This document shows, piece after piece, positions 22,897 to 27,144 of a DNA stretch of 27,144 bases; positions within the stretch are counted from its first letter, which is position 1, and the number at the start of each line of letters is the position of its first letter. Where the stretch lies: the NCBI GenBank assembly GCA_046541355.1, contig JBKHDM010000039.1, positions 1 to 27,144 of the forward strand. Direction: 5' to 3'. The notes beneath the pieces were generated by a model. The model saw only the letters and a list, made by a program, of their open reading frames with translations, did not search any database and was not told the DNA's origin. Origin of the DNA: CAYZHV01 sp046541355. Its GTDB lineage: Bacteria; Spirochaetota; Spirochaetia; DSM-27196; Alkalispirochaetaceae. A program made the translations under genes and the position numbers.

Positions 22897-23679
22897 CTAA
22901 AAGAGCGGTCGGGCGGTGATACCGCCGTCGACGCAGAGATTCTGTCCGGTGATCCACGCCGCCCCGGGGGAGGAGAGAAAAAGCGCCGCGTCCGCGACAT
23001 CCTCCGGTGCGCCGAGCTCTCCGAGGAGGCACGCCTCCCGCCACCGCTTGACGCCCTCGGGCCACCCCTCCTCGATCCCCTCCCGCCGGATGAGGCCCGG
23101 GGAGATCGCGTTGACCCTGATCGGGGCGAGCTCGAGGGCCGACGCCTTGGTGTAGGTGATCACGCCTCCTTTGGAGGCGTTGTAGTGGCTGTGCATCGGT
23201 GCCGGCTGGATTCCCTCGATACTCGCTATATTGATAATCGAGCGATCCCGCTCGCCGTCCCCGGCCATCGATCGTGCTGCCTCCCGGGTACAGAGAAACA
23301 CCGATCGCAGGTTTGCCGCCATCATAGCCTCCCAGCTGTCGAGACTCATCTCCGAGAGCCTCTCGAGAGGGTAGATTCCGGCGTTGTTGATAAGGATGTC
23401 CGGCGCGGCGAGCTTTCCTTCGACCTCCCGGAAGAGTCGTCCTACCTCCGCCTCCACCGTAAGGTCCGCCTGGAGCGCCCGCGCCTCAACGCCCCGGGAG
23501 CGGGCGTACGCTGCGAGAGCCTCGGCTGCCTCCCTGCTCCGGTTGTAGTGGACCGCCACCGCCGCACCCGCCTCGGCGAACCGGCGGACCGTGGCGGCTC
23601 CGATGCCGGTCCCGCCTCCGGTGACCAGAACCGTCCTGCCGCTGAAATCGAGTAATTCTCGAGGGTTTCTTCGTTCCAT
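22897..23679 (-). CDS. Short-chain dehydrogenase/reductase (classical SDR)
   Basis: A 260-residue classical SDR oxidoreductase using NAD(P)H. Cofactor motif TGGGTGIG (20-27) and NNAG (98-101) are present. Ser153, Tyr166 and Lys170 form the catalytic set in IASIEG and YNASK, with ISPG (about 195-198) and the C-terminal VDGG. The acidic or basic residue after the second strand (HYNRSRE) suggests NADPH preference, weakly. It begins at ATG 23679 without a strong ribosome-binding site and is followed after 11 bp by the cupin gene. The substrate is unknown; resemblance to 3-oxoacyl-reductase and sugar-dehydrogenase types does not settle it. Confidence 0.92.
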   Translation of the reverse strand: MERRNPRELLDFSGRTVLVTGGGTGIGAATVRRFAEAGAAVAVHYNRSREAAEALAAYARSRGVEARALQADLTVEAEVGRLFREVEGKLAAPDILINNAGIYPLERLSEMSLDSWEAMMAANLRSVFLCTREAARSMAGDGERDRSIINIASIEGIQPAPMHSHYNASKGGVITYTKASALELAPIRVNAISPGLIRREGIEEGWPEGVKRWREACLLGELGAPEDVADAALFLSSPGAAWITGQNLCVDGGITARPLF

Positions 23680-23739
23680 CTGGTCTTAAGGTAGCACGGG
23701 GAGGCTCGGGGACGTCAGGTGCACCCCATACAATCCTAA

Positions 23740-23760
23740 GTATCGAGAAGCGTGTTGGTA
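23740..23760 (+). repeat. Left arm of 21-bp inverted repeat
   Basis: Pairs with 23864-23884 at 20 of 21 positions. The loop is 103 bp. Confidence 0.92.
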
Positions 23761-23863
23761 AAACGAGACTAACTCCTTTCTGAGGAAAGGTTTACACCAT
23801 AAATAACCGTTCTCGAGGATAACTCGAGGATAAGTCGTTGCTTCATAGTATCTTGGAGCGATC

Positions 23864-23884
23864 TACCAACACGCTTCTTGATAC
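23864..23884 (-). repeat. Right arm of 21-bp inverted repeat
   Basis: Reverse complement of 23740-23760 except for one base (a C/T difference at the sixth position from the outer end). Confidence 0.92.
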
Positions 23885-23952
23885 GTTTCATACAATCAGT
23901 GTGACCTGTCCCGATGGCCCGGGGCGACTGCCTTTATTGACCTGCCCGCGCC

Positions 23953-23980
23953 TTGTCACCTACCTTCATACAATCATAAT
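23953..23980 (+). promoter_or_regulatory. Promoter of the amino acid importer operon
   Basis: TTGTCA (23953-23958) and CATAAT (23975-23980) are 16 bp apart and lie 45 bp before the ATG at 24026. Together with the inverted-repeat element they account for most of the 346-bp gene-free stretch 23680-24025; the rest shows nothing I can name. Confidence 0.5.
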
Positions 23981-24025
23981 ACAAGGGAGCGCCCGACGGA
24001 CCGGGGGCTCCGGAAAGGGGGCTGT

Positions 24026-24898
24026 ATGATTCGACGAGGAGTGCTGCTTGCAGTTGTGCTGCTGCTCGCCGGCGCAGGTGCGTTGTTCGCCGGCGGACAG
24101 GGTGAGGCGGAAGAGGCGGAGCCGATGGGTGAGGAGCGTGCCTCCCTCGAGCGCACGCCTGAGGACCCGAGGCTCCACCAGCCTGGTCGGCTCACCGTGG
24201 CCACGGGTGAACCGGTCTTTCCGCCCTGGATGCTCGATGACGATCCAGCCGGGGGCGAGGGGTTCGAGAACGGTATTGTCTATGCACTCGCCGCGGAGAT
24301 GGGGTTTGATTCCGAGGATGTCGTCTGGGTCCGGGTCACCTTTGACGAGGGTATCGCCCCGGGGCCGAAGCCGTATGATTTCAACATCCAGCAGTACTCG
24401 GTAACCGAAGCGCGGGATGAGTTTGTCGATTTCTCCATTGTCTACTACCAGCCCTCCAAGGCGGTCGTCGCCCTTCCGGACAGTCCGGTAGCTGATGCCA
24501 CCAGTTTCGAGGAGCTGCGGGAAGCGCGGTGGGGTGCAACCATCGGTACAACCGACCTCGACTACATCGAGAACCGTATCGGTGCTGATGAGGTGGCGGT
24601 CTTCGACGATCAGGTGGGAACCTTCCAGGCTCTTCTCGGTGGACAGATCGACGCGACGACCCAGGCGGTCCCGACAGCGCTCTTTGCCACGGCGGTTCAG
24701 GTGCCGGAAGCGCAGATCGTTGCAACCCTCCCGGCGGACCCGAACGATCTCGGTCACGGTCTGGTCTTTGAAGAGGGTAACCCGATCGTGCCCTGGGTAA
24801 ATGACGCGCTCGAGGCGATCATCGATCGCGGAGTCGTAGAGGATCTGCGCCAGGAGTACCTCGTCGGCGGCGAGTCGATCCAGGAGATTTCCGATTGA
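24026..24898 (+). CDS. Polar amino acid-type ABC transporter substrate-binding protein
   Basis: A 290-residue family-3 solute-binding protein, exported by a signal peptide ending in LFA|GGQGEAEE (about 22/23) with no lipobox Cys, plus an acidic linker to about residue 50. Family features are LTVATGEPVFPPWML (about 56-70), ENGIVYALAAEMGF, VTEARDEFVDFSIVYYQP (about 125-142), the hinge-side WGATIGTTDLDYIE, and GTFQALLGGQIDATTQAVPTA (about 197-217). In relatives the last segment usually reads I-D-x-x-x-x-D-x-P with an Asp that binds the ligand amino group; here that position is Ala. The start has AAGGGGG upstream. The stop overlaps the permease start. The ligand is probably a polar amino acid or a related compound lacking that contact. 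Confidence 0.88.
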   Translation: MIRRGVLLAVVLLLAGAGALFAGGQGEAEEAEPMGEERASLERTPEDPRLHQPGRLTVATGEPVFPPWMLDDDPAGGEGFENGIVYALAAEMGFDSEDVVWVRVTFDEGIAPGPKPYDFNIQQYSVTEARDEFVDFSIVYYQPSKAVVALPDSPVADATSFEELREARWGATIGTTDLDYIENRIGADEVAVFDDQVGTFQALLGGQIDATTQAVPTALFATAVQVPEAQIVATLPADPNDLGHGLVFEEGNPIVPWVNDALEAIIDRGVVEDLRQEYLVGGESIQEISD

Positions 24899-25743
24899 GT
24901 TCACAGCGTCGACTCCCGGCCGGAAAGGCCGGGAGGACGCTGCGCTTTCGTGACAGGTACCTGCCGGGCATAATCAGTGTGACCACGGTAATCGTGGTCT
25001 TTTTGCTGCTCCAGCAGCTTGTGGTGCGCGCGGAGCAGTGGCCCCGGATCAAAGCGCAGTTCTTCAGCCTCCAGGCGATAATCGACGTGTTTCCCTCGGT
25101 GCTCCGGGGTTTCGGGATAAACATGGCGGTCTGGGCGGTATCGCTTCTGGCGATAGCGCTCTGGGCGCTTGCGCTTGCGATCTTCCGCTCCCTCCACGGT
25201 CCCTGGGCCACGCCGCTGCGGCTGTTTACGGTAATCTACATCGACCTGCTCCGGGGGCTTCCCTCCCTGCTGATGGTGCTTCTGTTCGGCTTCGGGATAC
25301 CCGCCCTGCAGCTGCCGGGCCTTCCGAGGAGCAGCCTCTTCTGGGGCGGTGTCGCCCTGGTGCTCACCTACTCGGCCTATGCGGCGGAGGTCTACCGCTC
25401 CGGTATGGAGGCGGTTCACCACGGTCAGGGGGCGGCGGCAAAGGCCCTCGGCCTCTCCCAGTGGCAGAGTCTCCGCTACGCAATACTTCCACAGGCGATC
25501 CGGAACGTCGTCCCCTCCCTCCTGAATCTCGCGGTGGCCCTTCAGAAGGACGTCGCTCTCCTGAGCGTGATTGGTGTCCGGGACGCGGTACGGGAGGCTC
25601 AGATTTTTACCGCTCGAACCTTTAACTACTCCTCCCTGATCGCCGCGGCCGCGCTTTTTCTGCTTGCGACGATTCCGATGGCTCGTTTTACCGACCACGT
25701 TTCCAGAAAGGACCGGGAGCGGCGGCTCCAGAAGATGCTATGA
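24895..25743 (+). CDS. Amino acid ABC transporter permease (HisM/GlnP type)
   Basis: A 282-residue inner-membrane permease with about five or six helices. The EAA coupling motif region is clear: EAVHHGQGAAAKALGLS continuing through LRYAILPQAIRNVVPSLLN (about 178-213), followed by KDVALLSVIGVRD. The family's entry segment FPSVLRGFGINMAVWAVSLLAIAL lies near residues 65-88. The start is TTG at 24895 inside a TTGA overlap with the binding-protein stop, with AGGAG about 8 bases upstream, so it is translationally coupled; no in-frame ATG lies near the true N-terminus. As the only permease gene of the set, it probably forms a homodimer. The stop overlaps the ATPase start as ATGA. Confidence 0.9.
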   Translation: MSSQRRLPAGKAGRTLRFRDRYLPGIISVTTVIVVFLLLQQLVVRAEQWPRIKAQFFSLQAIIDVFPSVLRGFGINMAVWAVSLLAIALWALALAIFRSLHGPWATPLRLFTVIYIDLLRGLPSLLMVLLFGFGIPALQLPGLPRSSLFWGGVALVLTYSAYAAEVYRSGMEAVHHGQGAAAKALGLSQWQSLRYAILPQAIRNVVPSLLNLAVALQKDVALLSVIGVRDAVREAQIFTARTFNYSSLIAAAALFLLATIPMARFTDHVSRKDRERRLQKML

Positions 25744-26489
25744 GTAATAAACGACTGCGAATCGAACACCTGACCAAGCAGTTCGGCGAGAAGATCGTTC
25801 TCGACGATGTGAGCCTCGCGGTTGCACCCCACGAAGTAGTCTGCCTCATCGGCGCCTCGGGTTCGGGAAAGTCGACCCTCCTGCGGTGTGTCACCGATCT
25901 GGTTGAGTTCGAGGGCGGGGAGATCTACATCGATGACACCTCGATACACGACCCCGCTCTCGGCAGGAACGGGCTGCATAAGCGGGTGGGGATCGTCTTT
26001 CAGGCGTACAACCTCTTTCCCCACATGAGCGTTCTCGATAACATCACCCTGGCTCCCCGAAAGGTTCACGGCGAGAGCCGTGAGGCGAGCGAGACCCATG
26101 CCCGGGAGCTCCTCGAGCTCTTCGGACTCGATGGATTTGCTGCTTCCTATCCCGAACAGCTCTCCGGGGGGCAGCAGCAGCGGGTGGCGATCATCCGGGC
26201 GATGGCGACCCGGCCCGATGTGCTTCTGCTCGACGAGATAACCGCGGCCCTCGACCCTGAGCTCATCGGCGGGGTGCTCCAGGTGATCCGGGATCTCAAG
26301 AGTCGAGGTATGACGATGGTGGTTGTAACCCATGAGATGAGCTTCGCCCGGGATATAGCCGACCGGGTCTGCTTTCTCGACGGTGGGACGATCTGCGAGG
26401 AGGACGCGCCGCAGAAGCTCTTCTCCGCGCCCGAACACCCGCGAACCCGGCAGTTTCTTCAGCGGATTATCGAAGCCGGACGCCTGTAA
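25740..26489 (+). CDS. Amino acid ABC transporter ATPase (GlnQ/HisP type)
   Basis: A 249-residue single-domain ATPase powering the amino acid importer. Walker A GASGSGKST (38-46), Q-loop FQAYNLFPHM (87-96), signature LSGGQQQ (141-147), Walker B LLLDE (162-166) and switch His198 (VVTHEM) are intact. The D-loop region reads DEITAALDPE rather than the commoner DEPTSALDPE, a variant found in one branch of polar amino acid ATPases. It starts in an ATGA overlap with the permease gene and is followed after 31 bp by an unrecognised gene on the same strand. Confidence 0.94.
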   Translation: MSNKRLRIEHLTKQFGEKIVLDDVSLAVAPHEVVCLIGASGSGKSTLLRCVTDLVEFEGGEIYIDDTSIHDPALGRNGLHKRVGIVFQAYNLFPHMSVLDNITLAPRKVHGESREASETHARELLELFGLDGFAASYPEQLSGGQQQRVAIIRAMATRPDVLLLDEITAALDPELIGGVLQVIRDLKSRGMTMVVVTHEMSFARDIADRVCFLDGGTICEEDAPQKLFSAPEHPRTRQFLQRIIEAGRL

Positions 26490-26520
26490 GTCCGGCAGAA
26501 ACAACAACGAAAGGATTTCT

Positions 26521-27075
26521 ATGAGACCCGAAACTGAAGCTTGGCTCGACCGGTTCTGGATCGGTCCGAGTCAAAAGATGATACCCGAGGGATACCAGCC
26601 CCTCTTCGGAATCAAACTGGTGGCCAGTACCAACAACTACGAGGAACCCGGTATGGGGGCGGAGGGGCTGGCTGTGGAGGTTATGAAGCCTGCCCGCACC
26701 CTCTCGGCGAACAGGGTGCTCTGGGAGGAGGATGGACGTCCCGGGAGCCTCGGGGAGTGCTCGAGGGATCTGATGAAGGCGTTCTCCATCTGGACCCACC
26801 GGTACTGCCGGGGAAACACCGCGATGATGGCCCGGGTAACCACCCTGTTTCTCGAGATCTTTGGCGAGGAGGACTGGGAACAGCGGGTCGAAGCGATCGA
26901 CGAGACGATCGACAACTACCTCCGGGGAGCGCTCGAGCGGCTGCTGACTCCGGAGTCTCACGCCGCGGTGACCACCCTTGGCGACCGGATTCTCGAGATC
27001 GACGATGTGCTCTCCATGCACTTCAGTATCTTCGGTTTTCTCGCCCTTAAGGAGAATCCGCCTTCGGAAGGCTGA
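26521..27075 (+). CDS. Hypothetical protein in the amino acid importer operon
   Basis: A 184-residue soluble protein I do not recognise. The ATG at 26521 has AAAGGA 6 bases upstream, so it is clearly translated; an upstream in-frame extension would run through the ATPase gene and is rejected. There is no signal peptide or membrane helix. It has five Trp/His-containing predicted helices, notably RDLMKAFSIWTHRYCRG (about 82-98), EEDWEQRVEAIDETIDNYLRG, and the C-terminal ILEIDDVLSMHFSIFGFLA. The N-terminal third is richer in Gly, Pro and Asn (GPSQKMIPEGYQPLFG). Same-strand position 31 bp after the transporter ATPase suggests cotranscription and a role linked to the imported compound; a cytosolic enzyme or binding protein for it is only a guess. 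Confidence 0.8.
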   Translation: MRPETEAWLDRFWIGPSQKMIPEGYQPLFGIKLVASTNNYEEPGMGAEGLAVEVMKPARTLSANRVLWEEDGRPGSLGECSRDLMKAFSIWTHRYCRGNTAMMARVTTLFLEIFGEEDWEQRVEAIDETIDNYLRGALERLLTPESHAAVTTLGDRILEIDDVLSMHFSIFGFLALKENPPSEG

Positions 27076-27076
27076 G

Positions 27077-27118
27077 GGCCGACTGCACGCCCCCAGGGCT
27101 CGGCCGACTGCACGCCCC
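27077..27118. repeat. 17-bp direct repeat after the last gene
   Basis: GGCCGACTGCACGCCCC occurs at 27077-27093 and 27102-27118, 25 bp apart start to start, immediately after the stop codon. Confidence 0.9.
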
Positions 27119-27125
27119 GGCGCCC

Positions 27126-27140
27126 CGGGCGGATCGCCCG
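27126..27140 (+). terminator. GC hairpin after the last gene
   Basis: Perfect 6-bp stem CGGGCG/CGCCCG with a GAT loop, 51 bp after the stop. The window ends 4 bases later, so a T-tract cannot be checked. Confidence 0.35.
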
Positions 27141-27144
27141 CCCC

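Larger units (their letters stand above)
23736..23888. mobile_element. MITE-like inverted-repeat element with flanking 9-bp direct repeats
   Basis: A 153-bp non-coding segment. Its 21-bp terminal arms (23740-23760 and 23864-23884) are inverted copies with one mismatch, and weaker matching continues five bases inward. The segment is flanked by CATACAATC on both sides (23727-23735 and 23889-23897), like a 9-bp target duplication. Inside are a perfect hairpin CCTTTC/GAAAGG (23775-23790) and a tandem 11-bp repeat CTCGAGGATAA (23812-23833). Four bases lie between each direct repeat and arm and do not pair well. A third CATACAATC at 23967 weakens the duplication argument. It encodes no protein. It could instead be a regulatory RNA or protein-binding structure. 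Confidence 0.45.

Overview
The window is a GC-rich bacterial chromosome segment packed with genes on both strands. I see no tRNA, rRNA, phage or plasmid gene and no complete insertion sequence. The organism is probably a free-living, salt-adapted or alkaliphilic spirochaete (Spirochaetota). The reasons are Cys-less solute-binding-protein signal peptides ending in LFASGS or LFAGGQ followed by a Glu-rich stretch, a chemoreceptor whose sensor is a bundle of membrane helices, a BMP-type nucleoside importer, and a multisubunit Na+/H+ antiporter. This assignment is inference, since no marker gene is present.

Layout. (1) 25-4327, minus: eight tightly overlapping genes for a multisubunit cation/proton antiporter, in the order E, F, G, MbhD-like, MbhE-like, B, C, D. 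No large NuoL-like MrpA subunit is present; the cluster may continue past the left edge. (2) 4453-9027: a DUF2237 protein, a TetR regulator, a lipid-anchored Acg-like nitroreductase with its promoter and operator-like palindrome, a divergent FMN-binding oxidase-fold protein, and a RhlE-type RNA helicase. (3) 9282-16435: a chemoreceptor, a 1120-residue beta-helix surface lipoprotein, a small Cys-rich protein and a DUF2254 membrane protein. (4) 16496-23679, minus: SDR oxidoreductase, DUF985 cupin, purine nucleoside phosphorylase, then a BMP binding protein, a double ATPase and two permeases. This is a nucleoside import and salvage block. (5) 24026-27075, plus: a polar amino acid ABC importer (binding protein, permease, ATPase, translationally coupled) followed by an unrecognised 184-residue protein.

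How the genes work together: the left block handles Na+/H+ homeostasis. The nucleoside block imports purine nucleosides and cleaves them with phosphate. The right block imports an amino acid or a related small polar solute.

The least ordinary parts are non-coding. The only gene-free stretch over 300 bp (23680-24025) holds a MITE-like inverted-repeat element flanked by 9-bp direct repeats, followed by the importer promoter. The nucleoside importer has a long folded 5' leader unlike the riboswitch classes I know. A 28-bp near-perfect repeat with CRISPR-like spacing precedes the phosphorylase. A 59-bp exact copy of an internal piece of the DUF2254 gene sits at that gene's own 3' end. Shorter direct repeats lie at the ends of the helicase gene and of the last gene. 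The 9028-9281 gap between the helicase and the chemoreceptor shows no feature I can support.
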